A stretch of 35,791 nt of DNA. Origin: Sphingomonas corticis. GTDB lineage: Bacteria; Pseudomonadota; Alphaproteobacteria; Sphingomonadales; Sphingomonadaceae. The translations under genes and the position numbers were made by a program. How positions within the stretch are numbered: the first letter of the stretch is position 1; each line of letters starts with the position of its first letter. Under the pieces are notes generated by a model. The model was not told the origin of the DNA, ran no database searches, and was given only the letters and a program-made list of their open reading frames with translations. The stretch lies in contig NZ_JAAVJH010000019.1 of the NCBI RefSeq assembly GCF_012035195.1, positions 1 through 35,791 on the forward strand. Direction: 5' to 3'. Of this stretch, positions 7,717 to 15,954 are shown piece by piece.

Positions 7717-8400
7717 CTAGAAACCGCGACGACGTGCCAGATTGAGCAGCCGCTCGTCGCGGTCGGGCGCCAGTGCCGCCATGCGGCGCTCGTAAGCGTC
7801 CATCAGCCCCGGGCTCGCACGCTCGGGCGAACCCGCATCGAACGGCGGGTCCGGATCGTACTCCAGGCTCAGCTGCACCAATTCGGCGTGCTGCTGCCCA
7901 CGGATCAGCGCGGTCAGCCGCAAGGCGAAGTCGATGCCCGCGGTCACGCCCCCGCCCGTCACGCGGTTGCGATCCACCACCACCCGCTCCGCCACCGGCT
8001 CCACGCCGAACAGCGGCAGCATATGCCGCTGCGCCCAGTGGCAACCGGCCTTGTAGCCGTCCAGCAGCCCCGCGGCGCCGAGGACGAGCGAGCCGGTGCA
8101 GACGCTGGTCACCCATGTCGCCCCCTCGCCCACCCGCGTCACCCAGGCCATCGTCTCGTCGTCGGCGATGACATCGTGGGTGCCGAAGCCCCCCGGCACG
8201 CACAGGATGTCCGCCGCGGGCACGTCGGCGAAGGTGGCGGTGGGCAGGATCGAGAAGCCGGCGTCGGTGGGCACCGGCTCCAGCGTCTTCGCGACCAGGT
8301 CGAGCCGCGCGTCGCCCAGCCGCGACAGCACCTGCGCCGGCCCGGTCAGGTCGAGCTGCGTCACCTGCGGAAAGAGGAGAAAGGCGATTCTCGTCGTCAT
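7717..8400 (-). CDS. DJ-1/PfpI family protein, isonitrile hydratase-like
   Basis: A 227-aa protein with the glutamine-amidotransferase-like fold. The nucleophile elbow is SVCTGSLVLGAAGLLDG with Cys101, and Asp17 lies in TQLDLTGPAQVL. From memory these residue numbers are the same as the essential Cys101 and Asp17 of Pseudomonas putida isonitrile hydratase, which adds water to isonitriles to give N-formamides. The central VPGGFGTHDV loop is typical of the subgroup. The start at 8400 (MTTRIAFLLFPQ) is preceded by AGGGGAT about 7 nt upstream; longer starts would add non-homologous sequence. An N-terminal domain of an AraC-type regulator is ruled out because no helix-turn-helix domain follows. 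Confidence 0.85.
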   Translation of the reverse strand: MTTRIAFLLFPQVTQLDLTGPAQVLSRLGDARLDLVAKTLEPVPTDAGFSILPTATFADVPAADILCVPGGFGTHDVIADDETMAWVTRVGEGATWVTSVCTGSLVLGAAGLLDGYKAGCHWAQRHMLPLFGVEPVAERVVVDRNRVTGGGVTAGIDFALRLTALIRGQQHAELVQLSLEYDPDPPFDAGSPERASPGLMDAYERRMAALAPDRDERLLNLARRRGF

Positions 8401-8561
8401 GCGCGGCATCCCCTGCGTTCGAAGGATCGCCCAGGCGCGCGGCATGAGGACGGCCGTGCTCCCATGCGGTGCTCCGCGATTGCGCCAGTCACACGGTCGG
8501 GTGACAGGATAGCGGAACCGCCGGCACGGGACCAGCCGCACCGCGCCGAAAAAGGCGAGCG

Positions 8562-9011
8562 CTACGGCAGGTCGGGCGTCGCCGCCTTCTCCTCGGCCTT
8601 GCGCTCCGCCTTGCCGGCGCGCACGAACTGCGCGTTGCAGCCGATCTGCCCGCCCGCGCCCACCGTGGAGCAGCTGCCCACGCCGACGTTGCCGACGGTG
8701 CGGTTGGCCGCTTCCTTCTGCGCCCAGGCCGCGTTCTCCGGCGTCACTTCGAAGTTGCGCAGCTCCTTGGGAATGCGGAACTGCTCCTCCGCGGAGCGGC
8801 GGACGCAGACGACGATCTCCTCGCCCGCCTTGTTGGTCGGGCAGCGCTCGTTGCCGTAGAGCGTCAGGACGCCGTTGACCGGCGCACTCTTCGACACGCC
8901 CTCCGCCGCGGTGGTCTTCGCCACCCGCGTGGTGCCCGGCGACGGCGGGCCGGACTGGGCGGCCGCGGGAGCGGCGGTCAGAAGGAGGGCGGCGAACGCA
9001 ACGAAACCCAT
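8562..9011 (-). CDS. Exported hypothetical protein with VVC...RIP motif
   Basis: A 149-aa protein with a clear signal peptide (FVAFAALLLTAAPAAAQ; cleavage after AAA or AQ). The mature part has Cys pairs (ERCPTNKAGEEIVVC and GSCSTVGAGGQIGC) that could form disulfides in the periplasm. The motif IVVCVRRSAEEQFRIPKEL resembles a motif in another exported protein of this window (22308-22664). The start lies 3 nt after the coq7 stop at 9015, so it is probably the last gene of the dsbB-coq7 operon. Being next to dsbB, it is a candidate disulfide-bonded protein. Function unknown. Confidence 0.8.
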   Translation of the reverse strand: MGFVAFAALLLTAAPAAAQSGPPSPGTTRVAKTTAAEGVSKSAPVNGVLTLYGNERCPTNKAGEEIVVCVRRSAEEQFRIPKELRNFEVTPENAAWAQKEAANRTVGNVGVGSCSTVGAGGQIGCNAQFVRAGKAERKAEEKAATPDLP

Positions 9012-9014
9012 GAA

Positions 9015-9560
9015 TCAGATCCTCTTGGCGGTGGCGATGGCCACGCGGCAGCCGAGCCGGATCAACGCCGACATCAGCGGATAGGCGGGCGCCCGCTCGG
9101 CGCCGTGCGCCAGCGCGGTGTCGCGATGCTCCAGCTCCTCGGCCTGGAACTCCGCAATGGCCGTGGACAGCTCCGCGTCGCTGTCGCCCAGCTCGCGCAG
9201 CTGCTCTTCGTAATGCTTGTCGATCTCCGTCTCGACCGCGGCGGTGCAGGCCATCGCCGCCTCCGGCCCGATCGCCGCGGTGACGGCGCCCAGTGCGAAG
9301 CCCGCCACGTTCCAGAACGGCTGGAACAGCGTCGGGCGCACGCCGCGCTCGGCGATCAGCCGGTCGAAGAAGGCGCGGTGCCGCTCCTCCTGCAACGCCA
9401 TGCCCGCGATCTCGCGCGCCATCGCCGAGCGGTGACCCATCACCGCCAGCTGCCCGGCATAGATGCGCGTGGCGCCATATTCGCCCGCCTGGTCGACGCG
9501 GATCATCGCGTCCGTGGCCGTCGACGGTCGCGGCGCAGGATCGCCCGGTTTCCAGCTCAT
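9015..9560 (-). CDS. coq7: Demethoxyubiquinone hydroxylase COQ7/CLK-1 type
   Basis: A 181-aa di-iron hydroxylase that adds the C6 hydroxyl in ubiquinone synthesis at the membrane. Carboxylate-bridged iron ligands are visible in the expected order: Glu27 (DQAGEYGA), Glu58xxHis61 (EERH), Glu110 (AVETEIDKHY) and Glu142xxHis145 (ELEH). The start at 9560 has a near-ideal AGGAGG 6 nt upstream and overlaps the dsbB stop by 4 nt (ATGA), implying translational coupling. Length and motifs match the short bacterial forms. Confidence 0.95.
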   Translation of the reverse strand: MSWKPGDPAPRPSTATDAMIRVDQAGEYGATRIYAGQLAVMGHRSAMAREIAGMALQEERHRAFFDRLIAERGVRPTLFQPFWNVAGFALGAVTAAIGPEAAMACTAAVETEIDKHYEEQLRELGDSDAELSTAIAEFQAEELEHRDTALAHGAERAPAYPLMSALIRLGCRVAIATAKRI

Positions 9561-10039
9561 CCGCGCCTCCTCAACTGCCACACGATCGCCGCCGCTCCCG
9601 CGAACGAGAGGATCGCGTTCCATCCCGCCAGGCTGATGCCCGCAAAGCTCCACTGCGCCTGGTCGCAGCGCACGATGGGCGCCGCCATCAGCCGTTCCAG
9701 CGACTGCTGCGTGGTGAGGCCCGCGGTGCTGACCGTCTGCGTGCAGGCGGTGATGCCCTGCCACCAGTGATATTCGACCCCGGCGTGAAAGACGCCGATC
9801 AGGCCAGATACGCACACCAGCGCCGCGGCGCCCGCCACCAGCGTGCGCGTCGTGCGCGGGCCGCCGGCGACGAACGAGAGGAGCGCGAAGGCGAGCGCGG
9901 CATAGTGCGGCCATCGCTGCCAGTGGCACATCTCGCACGGAAAGAGCTTGCCGACGAGCTGGAACGCCCAGGCCCCCGCCAGCAACAGCGCGGGGACGAG
10001 CACGGCGAGGATCCGCGCGCGGCGGAGCGAGGCGGTCAC
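9557..10039 (-). CDS. dsbB: Disulfide bond formation protein B (DsbB family)
   Basis: A 160-aa protein with four membrane segments. The first redox pair is Cys35/Cys38 in FPCEMCHWQRWPH and the second is Cys99 and Cys125 (TACTQ, VRCDQAQW). In the known mechanism DsbB reoxidises periplasmic DsbA and passes electrons to ubiquinone, which fits its coupling to coq7. The start is a GTG at 10039 overlapping the ctpA stop by 4 nt (GTGA); no ATG is available before the first membrane helix. The stop overlaps the coq7 start by 4 nt. Confidence 0.93.
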   Translation of the reverse strand: MTASLRRARILAVLVPALLLAGAWAFQLVGKLFPCEMCHWQRWPHYAALAFALLSFVAGGPRTTRTLVAGAAALVCVSGLIGVFHAGVEYHWWQGITACTQTVSTAGLTTQQSLERLMAAPIVRCDQAQWSFAGISLAGWNAILSFAGAAAIVWQLRRRG

Positions 10040-11397
10040 TTGGTCGCCTTCGCCGCCGTCGCGCTCGCCATCGACTGGGTCACCGCGGCGACCTGCTGCT
10101 GGCCACCCAGACGCGCCACCGTCTTCAGCGCGTACCACAGTTGGAAATCGTCGATGCCCTGCTTCTTCAGCTGTTCGGGCGTGGCGGCGAAGCGGGGATC
10201 GTCCTTCACGTCCTCCTCCAGCACCTTGTTGTCGGGCGACTTGATCTCGTTGATGAGGTGCCGGCGCAGGTCCGCCTCCCGGAAAACCGGGCGCGTCTTG
10301 TAGTCGGGATCGGATAGCTGCGGCACGCGGATGTCGGGCTCGATCCCGCCTTCCTGCACGCTCTTGCCCGATGGCGTGAAGTAGCGCGCGGTCGTGAGCC
10401 GCAGCGCGGTGCGCGGCCCGATCTGCAGCAGCGTCTGCACCGATCCCTTGCCGAAGGTCCGCTCGCCCATCACCAGCGCGCGGTGGTGATCCTGCAACGC
10501 GCCGGCGACGATCTCGCTGGCCGACGCGGTGCCCGAATCGGTCAGCACGACGATCGGCAGCCCCTTGGCGTCGTCGCCGGCCTTCGCGAAATAGCGCTCG
10601 ATGTCGCCCTTCTCGCGCCCGCGCTGGCTGACGATCTCGCCGCGGTCGAGGAACGCGTCGCTCACCGCGATCGCCTGGGTCAGCAGCCCGCCGCCGTTCT
10701 CGCGCAGGTCGACGACATAGCCCAGCGGCTTGCGGCCCAGCGCCTTGTCGATCGCCATGATCGCGGCGCGCGTGTCGGCGCCGGTCTGCTCGGAGAAGGT
10801 GTTGATGTTGATGTAGCCGACCTGGCCCTTCACTTCCCATTTCACCGGGCGCTGGACGATCACCTCGCGCACCAGCGTCACCTCAATCGGCTTGTCGCGT
10901 CCCGGTCGGACCAGCGTCAGCGACACCTTGCTGCCGGGCTTGCCGCGCATCTGCGACGTCGCCTCGTCCAGCGTGCCGCCGTAAATCAGCTTGCCGTCGA
11001 TGTGCGTGATATAGTCGCCCGACTTGATGCCCGCGCGCCCCGCCGGCGTGTCCTCCTGCGGCGCCACCACCTTCACGGCGCCGTCCTCCATGGAGACGGT
11101 GAGGCCGAGGCCGCCGTAATTGCCCTCCGTAGCGATGCGCATATTGTCGAAGTCGCTGGCATCGACGTAGCTGGAGTGCGGATCCAGGCTGGACAGCATG
11201 CCGTCGATCGCGCCCTTGATGAGCTGCTCGTCCGTGACCTTGTCGACGTAATCCGCCTTGACGCGGTTATAGACGTCGAGGAACTGGTCCATCGCGCGAT
11301 AGGTGGACGTGTCCACCGCCGCCATCGCGCCGGTCGCGACCGGAACCATCGCCACCGTGGTGACCAGCGCGGCGGCCTGGAGCAGACGGGTCTTCAT
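10036..11397 (-). CDS. ctpA: S41 family carboxy-terminal processing protease
   Basis: A 453-aa secreted or periplasmic protease. The signal peptide is MKTRLLQAAALVTTVAMVPVA... with cleavage near AMA-A27. A PDZ domain spans ~95-175 (GGLGLTVSMEDGAVKVV...GDYITHIDG). The catalytic dyad is Ser292 (DSGTASASEIV) and Lys317 (GERTFGKGS), 25 residues apart as in E. coli Prc. The family cleaves substrates near their C-termini and in other bacteria acts on peptidoglycan hydrolases. The gene is downstream of the EnvC-like activator, consistent with an envelope-remodelling function. The 105-nt gap before it, with no gene, may hold its own promoter. Confidence 0.95.
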   Translation of the reverse strand: MKTRLLQAAALVTTVAMVPVATGAMAAVDTSTYRAMDQFLDVYNRVKADYVDKVTDEQLIKGAIDGMLSSLDPHSSYVDASDFDNMRIATEGNYGGLGLTVSMEDGAVKVVAPQEDTPAGRAGIKSGDYITHIDGKLIYGGTLDEATSQMRGKPGSKVSLTLVRPGRDKPIEVTLVREVIVQRPVKWEVKGQVGYININTFSEQTGADTRAAIMAIDKALGRKPLGYVVDLRENGGGLLTQAIAVSDAFLDRGEIVSQRGREKGDIERYFAKAGDDAKGLPIVVLTDSGTASASEIVAGALQDHHRALVMGERTFGKGSVQTLLQIGPRTALRLTTARYFTPSGKSVQEGGIEPDIRVPQLSDPDYKTRPVFREADLRRHLINEIKSPDNKVLEEDVKDDPRFAATPEQLKKQGIDDFQLWYALKTVARLGGQQQVAAVTQSMASATAAKATK

Positions 11398-11501
11398 AGA
11401 GCGACGGAATCCTTGCGTGCGACCGGGCGGATGTAATGCAAAGCGTACGCCGATCAAAGCGCATCGGCGCTGAACCACGGATGAGCGCCGTCGCGCCGGC
11501 G

Positions 11502-12587
11502 CTAGCCGAGCAGCGCCACCAGATCGACCGGCCGGCCGCGGCGCCGCAGCTCGACGGTGACGTTCGGGGCGGCGCTGTCGCCGGCGCGGCCCAGCAGCGC
11601 ACCGGCCGCCACCTCGCCGCCGCGCGCGACGGCCACGCGGCCCAATCCGGTGACCAGCGTCGTCCACCCCTCGCCATGGTCCACGATCACCGTCCCGCCG
11701 AAGCCGCGGAACCGCCCGGCATAGGCGATCCGCCCCGCCGCGGGCGCACTGACCGGCGCGTCCGGTGCGACGGCGAAGGTCAGTCCGCGCGCGCGCACGC
11801 CATTGTCCGACACCTCGCCCAGCCCGGTCACCAGTCGCCCGGCGACCGGCAGGCGATAGACCGTGCGGCCGGGCGCCGCCGCGGCGGCGCTCACCGGCGG
11901 GCCGGGCAGTACCGCCAGGTCGGACAGGGTCGCCTGTCCGGCGCCGATCGTGCGCAACTCGGCGATCAGGTCACGCGACCGCTCGCCCAGCGCCAGCGCC
12001 TCCTCGTCGTCCCCCGACAGGGCCGCCAGCCGCTCGCGCGCGTCGACCAGCCGCGCGTGGCCCGCCTGCAGGCTCTCCGCCGCCAGCGCGGCATTGGCCT
12101 GAAGCGCGCGCGATCGCGTCAGGTCGTCGCGGATCTTCACCGTGCGGGCGGCGACCGCGGGCAGCGTCGTCGCCAGCACCGCCTGCACGTGGACCAGGTC
12201 GGCGACGCTGCCCGGCTGCGCCAGCGCCGCCACGGCGGGGCGGCGGGCGAGCCCGGTCAGCATCGCCAGCAGCCGCGCGACCGGGCCCTGCTCGGCGGCG
12301 AAGCGCGTCCGCTGCGTCGCGATCTGCGCCTCCACCAATGCGGTGCGCAGCCGGGCGGCGGCCAGCTCCGCCTCCGCCCCGCGGACCCGCGCGGCCACGG
12401 CGGCCCGCTCCCACCGCGCGCGGGTGGCGGGATCGTCGCTGGCGGCGGCGCGAGCCTCCAGCCGCTCGGCCGCCTTCGCCGCCGCTGCGACCGCCGCGTT
12501 CGCGCGGCGCAGGTCGGCGGGACGATCCTGCGCGGCGGCGACGCCGACCGCACCGAGCGCCAGCAGCAGGACGAGCCAGCCGCGCAT
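11502..12587 (-). CDS. EnvC-like murein hydrolase activator, degenerate LytM/M23 domain
   Basis: A 361-aa protein with a signal peptide (MRGWLVLLLALGAVGVAAA), then ~200 residues of Ala/Arg/Glu-rich coiled coil and a C-terminal LytM/M23-like domain (from ~GLTFAVAPDAPVSAPAAGRI). The usual zinc ligands are missing: the first His-xxx-Asp is replaced by FAVAP, and the last HxH is VTVELR. Loss of zinc ligands is the hallmark of EnvC/NlpD-type activators, which switch on amidases rather than cut peptidoglycan themselves. The start ATG at 12587 lies 2 nt after the rlmH stop with GGGGTGAGG just upstream. The annotation 'peptidase M23' would be misleading. Confidence 0.87.
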   Translation of the reverse strand: MRGWLVLLLALGAVGVAAAQDRPADLRRANAAVAAAAKAAERLEARAAASDDPATRARWERAAVAARVRGAEAELAAARLRTALVEAQIATQRTRFAAEQGPVARLLAMLTGLARRPAVAALAQPGSVADLVHVQAVLATTLPAVAARTVKIRDDLTRSRALQANAALAAESLQAGHARLVDARERLAALSGDDEEALALGERSRDLIAELRTIGAGQATLSDLAVLPGPPVSAAAAAPGRTVYRLPVAGRLVTGLGEVSDNGVRARGLTFAVAPDAPVSAPAAGRIAYAGRFRGFGGTVIVDHGEGWTTLVTGLGRVAVARGGEVAAGALLGRAGDSAAPNVTVELRRRGRPVDLVALLG

Positions 12588-12589
12588 CC

Positions 12590-13012
12590 TCACCCCTCGC
12601 GATGATAGGGATGGTTGGCGAGGATGCTGGTCGCGCGGAACAATTGCTCCGCCAGCATCGCCCGCGCCAGCAGGTGCGGCCAGGTGGCGCGGCCGAACGA
12701 GAGGAGCAGGTCCGCGTCGCGTCGCTGGTCGTCGTCGAACCCGTCCGCCGCGCCGATCAGGAATCGCGCCTCGCGTACCCCGTCGTCGCGCCACCGGCCG
12801 AGCCGCCGCGCGAAGTCGACGGAGGCGAGCACCTCGCCCTTCTCGTCCAGCAGGATGCGGCGCGCGCCCCGCTCGCGCTCCGGCTCCCTCCCGCCCGCGT
12901 CGGGCAATTCGGTCAGCTTCGTCGGCCAGGCGATCCGCTTCAGATAGCGGTCGACCAGGTCCGCCTCGGGCGATCGCCCGATCCGCCCGCGCGCGACGAT
13001 GTGCAGCAGCAT
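12590..13012 (-). CDS. rlmH: 23S rRNA (pseudouridine1915-N3)-methyltransferase RlmH
   Basis: A 140-aa SPOUT methyltransferase, slightly shorter than the usual ~155 aa. Family landmarks are HIVARGRIGRSPEADLVDRYLKR at the N-terminus, FLIGAADGFDDD (SAM-binding knot) and the C-terminal LANHPYHR. It methylates pseudouridine 1915 in helix 69 of the 70S ribosome using SAM. It follows rsfS by 26 nt, the usual gene pair in many bacteria. The start at 13012 matches the family start; no good ribosome site is visible. Confidence 0.95.
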   Translation of the reverse strand: MLLHIVARGRIGRSPEADLVDRYLKRIAWPTKLTELPDAGGREPERERGARRILLDEKGEVLASVDFARRLGRWRDDGVREARFLIGAADGFDDDQRRDADLLLSFGRATWPHLLARAMLAEQLFRATSILANHPYHREG

Positions 13013-13038
13013 GGAAAGGCGCGCGGCGGCGCGACCGG

Positions 13039-13458
13039 TCAGGCGGTGCCGGCGGGCGGCGCGTCGCCGAACGACCACATCCGCTCGAGATTGTAGAAGG
13101 ACCGCACCTCGGGCCGGAACAGGTGGACGATCACGTCGCCCGCGTCGATCAGCACCCAGTCCGCGTTGGTCAGCCCCTCGATCCGTGCGGGCCGCCCGGT
13201 CTCGCCCTTGATCTTCTCCGCCAGCTTGGACGCCATCGACGCGACCTGACGCGTCGACCGGCCGCTGGCGATCACCATATGGTCGGCGATGCTCGACTTG
13301 CCCGCCAGCGGGATCGACACGGTATCGACCGCCTGATCATCCTCCAGCGACTGCAGCACCAGACGGTGCAGGCCCTCGACGCTCTGGTCGTCGGATCCCG
13401 TGGGGGGCGGGGGGCTGGCGGGGTGGGTGGCGGGCAAGGGTGCTCCTTCAGCGATCAT
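13039..13458 (-). CDS. rsfS: Ribosome silencing factor RsfS
   Basis: A 139-aa protein with an N-terminal low-complexity Pro/Thr extension (~1-25) and then the RsfS/YbeB fold: IADHMVIASGRSTRQVASMASKL, NADWVLIDAGDVIVHLF and VRSFYNLERMW. RsfS binds uL14 on the 50S subunit and prevents subunit joining in slow growth. It starts 3 nt after the nadD stop, the classic nadD-rsfS pairing. The N-terminal extension may be over-long; an alternative start inside it cannot be excluded. Confidence 0.95.
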   Translation of the reverse strand: MIAEGAPLPATHPASPPPPTGSDDQSVEGLHRLVLQSLEDDQAVDTVSIPLAGKSSIADHMVIASGRSTRQVASMASKLAEKIKGETGRPARIEGLTNADWVLIDAGDVIVHLFRPEVRSFYNLERMWSFGDAPPAGTA

Positions 13459-13461
13459 GCG

Positions 13462-14091
13462 TCAGATATGGGTGGAGGCGGCGGCGCGTGCCAGGGGATC
13501 GGCCCGGTGGAGTTCGGCCCAGTCGGGATCGGCGGCGCGGATCGCCGTGGCGGAGGTCGGATCGGGTCGGAACCGCAGCAGCACGAGGGCCGGCACACTC
13601 CATTCGGCCCAGTGTTCTGCGTGGCTTGCGGGCCGCCGAAAGCGCCGCAGCCAGGCCATCGCGGGCCCCGCGAGGGCGGCGCCATCATATCCCGGCCGCG
13701 CCACCACCGCAATCGGCATCGTGCGCGCGATCGTCCGCCACTGCCGCCAGCGGTGAAATTGCGCGAGATTGTCCGCGCCCATGATCCACACGAAGCGGAT
13801 GCGGCGGTGGCGTCGCACCAGCTTGCGCAGCGTATCGGCGGTGTAGCGCGTGCCCAGCCGCGCCTCCAGGTCACTGGCGCGGATCGGCGCGCGACGCGCC
13901 ATGGCGCGCGCGGAGGCGAGCCGCGCCGCGAACGGCGCCATGCCCGCGGCGGGCTTCAGCGGGTTGCCCGGCGACACCAGCCACCACGCCTCGTCCAGCG
14001 CGAGCCGCCGCACCGCCGCCAGCGTGATCGAGCGATGCCCGCGGTGCGCGGGGTTGAAGGACCCGCCGAGGAGGCCGACGCGGCGGGTCAT
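13462..14091 (-). CDS. nadD: Nicotinate-nucleotide adenylyltransferase
   Basis: A 209-aa protein that transfers AMP to nicotinate mononucleotide in NAD synthesis. The nucleotidyltransferase signature GGSFNPAHRGH is at residues 9-19 (His16, His19). The C-terminal SATAIR replaces the common ISSTxIR. FVWIMGADNLAQFHRW is the substrate loop. The ATG at 14091 overlaps the toxin stop by 4 nt (ATGA), so translation of this essential enzyme may be coupled to the toxin gene. Longer frames upstream would only read through the toxin gene. Confidence 0.95.
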   Translation of the reverse strand: MTRRVGLLGGSFNPAHRGHRSITLAAVRRLALDEAWWLVSPGNPLKPAAGMAPFAARLASARAMARRAPIRASDLEARLGTRYTADTLRKLVRRHRRIRFVWIMGADNLAQFHRWRQWRTIARTMPIAVVARPGYDGAALAGPAMAWLRRFRRPASHAEHWAEWSVPALVLLRFRPDPTSATAIRAADPDWAELHRADPLARAAASTHI

Positions 14092-14375
14092 GCCGGCGAA
14101 CGACGCCAGTCTTCCCAACCATGGTGGACGCGCAGGATCTCCACTGCGTCGGACCGGATGCGATAGATCAGCAAGTGCCGGGTGCCGGGAACGCGCCACT
14201 TGCGGATATCCTCTGCCATCTTCGGTCCGGCACGCGGGTGATCGGCAAGGAACGCGCCGGCTCGCACGGCCAGCCGGCCGACACGATCGGCATAATCCGC
14301 ATCGAGAATGGCGTAGAACTCGTCGATCCGCGCGAGATCGTCGCGCGCGGCACCGGACCAGATCGCGCGGCTCAT
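14088..14375 (-). CDS. Type II toxin, RelE/ParE family
   Basis: A 95-aa basic protein. The ParE/RelE fold is seen in ARDDLARIDEFYAILDADYADR (two N-terminal helices), then the strand core RKWRVPGTRHLLIYRI and VEILRVHHGWEDWR. ParE-type toxins act on DNA gyrase and RelE-type on ribosome-bound mRNA; the sequence alone does not decide. The start (14375) overlaps the antitoxin stop by 4 nt and its stop overlaps the nadD start by 4 nt. The order antitoxin-first fits a normal TA operon. Confidence 0.9.
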   Translation of the reverse strand: MSRAIWSGAARDDLARIDEFYAILDADYADRVGRLAVRAGAFLADHPRAGPKMAEDIRKWRVPGTRHLLIYRIRSDAVEILRVHHGWEDWRRSPA

Positions 14376-14626
14376 TCGCCGTGGCGAGCCGCTACACGCT
14401 CCTCGAACCATGCCGCGACGTCGTCCTGGCCGTGGACCTCTCCCCGCTCCAGAGAGGCGATCCCCGCCTGCACGAATGATGCGAAGTCGACCGGCTCCCT
14501 CGCCGCCTCCCGAATGGCCTCGGCCGCAAACGCTGCGCCGGTGATGCCGCGGGCACGCGCGAGCTCCTCGACCTTCGCGAGCGTCTCCGTGTCGAGCGGA
14601 GCGGTGATCGAGACCGGCGCGTTCAT
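14372..14626 (-). CDS. Antitoxin, ribbon-helix-helix (CopG/ParD-like)
   Basis: An 84-aa protein. The N-terminal VSITAPLDTETLAKVEELARARGITGAAFAAEAI reads as a beta strand and two helices, as in ribbon-helix-helix repressors. The acidic C-terminal half (EVHGQDDVAAWFEER) is the likely toxin-binding arm. By analogy it would repress its own promoter, probably in the 44 nt between proA and its start. The toxin follows with a 4-nt overlap. Confidence 0.87.
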   Translation of the reverse strand: MNAPVSITAPLDTETLAKVEELARARGITGAAFAAEAIREAAREPVDFASFVQAGIASLERGEVHGQDDVAAWFEERVAARHGE

Positions 14627-14670
14627 GCCAGCAGCCTACGCGCCCCGCCCCCGCTCCTCAACCCCGCCCC

Positions 14671-15915
14671 TCAACCCCGCACCTGCCCCGTGCCGCGGCC
14701 AACCCACTTGTACGTCGTCAGCCCCTCCAGCGCCACCGGACCGCGCGCGTGCAGGCGGCCCGTGGCGATGCCGATCTCGGCGCCCAAGCCGAACTCGCCG
14801 CCGTCGGCGAACTGCGTGGAAGCGTTCCACAGCACGATCGCGCTGTCGACTTCGGCGAGGAAGCGCTCGGCGACCGCCGCGTCCGCGGTGACGATCGCGT
14901 CCGTGTGACCCGACGCGTGGCGCGCGACGTGCGCCAGTGCCGCGTCCACGCCGTCGACCAGCGCGACCGAGCAGATCGCGTCGAGATATTCGGTGTCCCA
15001 ATCCTCCGCGCTCGCCGGCGCGACGATCCCGCCGATCGCGGCGTCCGCCGGATCCCCGCGCACCTCGCACCCGGCGTCGAGCAACGCCTGGACCAGCGCG
15101 GCGGGCGCGGCGAAGCCGCGGTCGATCAGCAGCGTCTCCATCGCGCCGCACACACCCGTGCGCCGCATCTTCGCGTCCAGCACGACCGCTCGCGCCATCG
15201 CCGGATCGGCGTCGGCGTGGACGTAGACATGGTTGATGCCGTCGAGATGCGCGAGCACCGGCACGCGCGCCTCCGCCTGGACGCGCGCGACCAGGCTCTT
15301 GCCGCCGCGCGGCACGATCAGGTCGATCGCGCCCTCGGCCGCCAGCATCGCGCCCACCGCGGCGCGGTCGGTGGTGGCGACCAGCTGCACCGCGTCCGCG
15401 GGCAGGCCCGCCGCGGCGAGCCCGCGCACCATCGCGGCATGGATGGCGCGATTGCTCTCCACCGCCTCCGACCCGCCGCGCAGGATGACGGCATTGCCAG
15501 ACCGGACGCACAGCGCCGCGGCGTCTGCGGTGACGTTGGGCCGGCTCTCGTACACGATGCCGATCACGCCGATGGGGATGCGCACGCGCGACAGCGCCAG
15601 TCCGTTGGGCCGCACGGTCCCGTCGATCACCTGCCCCACGGGATCGGCGAGCGCGGCGACCGCCTCCACGCCGTCGGCCGTCGCCGCGACGCGCGCCGCG
15701 TCCAGCCGCAACCGGTCGAGCATCGCCGGGGACAGGCCGTTCGCCGACGCGCGTTCCATGTCGAGCCGGTTGGCCGCCACGATCGCGAGCGCATCCTCGC
15801 GCAGCGCCGCGGCGGCGGCGCGCAGCGCGCGCTCCTTGTCGGCGGCGGACGCGCGGGCGAGCGTGGCGGCGGCCGTGCGGGCGCGGGCGGCCATGTCGGC
15901 GATCAGCGTTTCCAT
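14671..15915 (-). CDS. proA: Glutamate-5-semialdehyde dehydrogenase (gamma-glutamyl phosphate reductase)
   Basis: A 414-aa protein that reduces glutamyl-5-phosphate with NADPH in proline synthesis. The catalytic Cys256 lies in MRRTGVCGAMETLL. Other family blocks are IGVIGIVYESRPNVTAD, NAVILRGGSEA, IVPRGGKSLV and the C-terminal GLTTYKWVGRG. Full length. Its stop lies in a 13-bp near-tandem duplication (two CCTCAACCCCGC copies near 14657-14680). No proB is adjacent in this window. Confidence 0.97.
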   Translation of the reverse strand: METLIADMAARARTAAATLARASAADKERALRAAAAALREDALAIVAANRLDMERASANGLSPAMLDRLRLDAARVAATADGVEAVAALADPVGQVIDGTVRPNGLALSRVRIPIGVIGIVYESRPNVTADAAALCVRSGNAVILRGGSEAVESNRAIHAAMVRGLAAAGLPADAVQLVATTDRAAVGAMLAAEGAIDLIVPRGGKSLVARVQAEARVPVLAHLDGINHVYVHADADPAMARAVVLDAKMRRTGVCGAMETLLIDRGFAAPAALVQALLDAGCEVRGDPADAAIGGIVAPASAEDWDTEYLDAICSVALVDGVDAALAHVARHASGHTDAIVTADAAVAERFLAEVDSAIVLWNASTQFADGGEFGLGAEIGIATGRLHARGPVALEGLTTYKWVGRGTGQVRG

Positions 15916-15954
15916 GCGTCAGGCGGTATCAAGCCGTGCGACGCATCGCCAGCG

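Noticed and set aside
7717..8541. Longer DJ-1/PfpI protein or an AraC-type regulator
   Set aside because: The additional N-terminal 47 residues are unlike the family, and there is no helix-turn-helix domain at the C-terminus.
11398..11501. Small gene between envC and ctpA
   Set aside because: Only 105 bp, no start with ribosome site; more likely a promoter region for ctpA.
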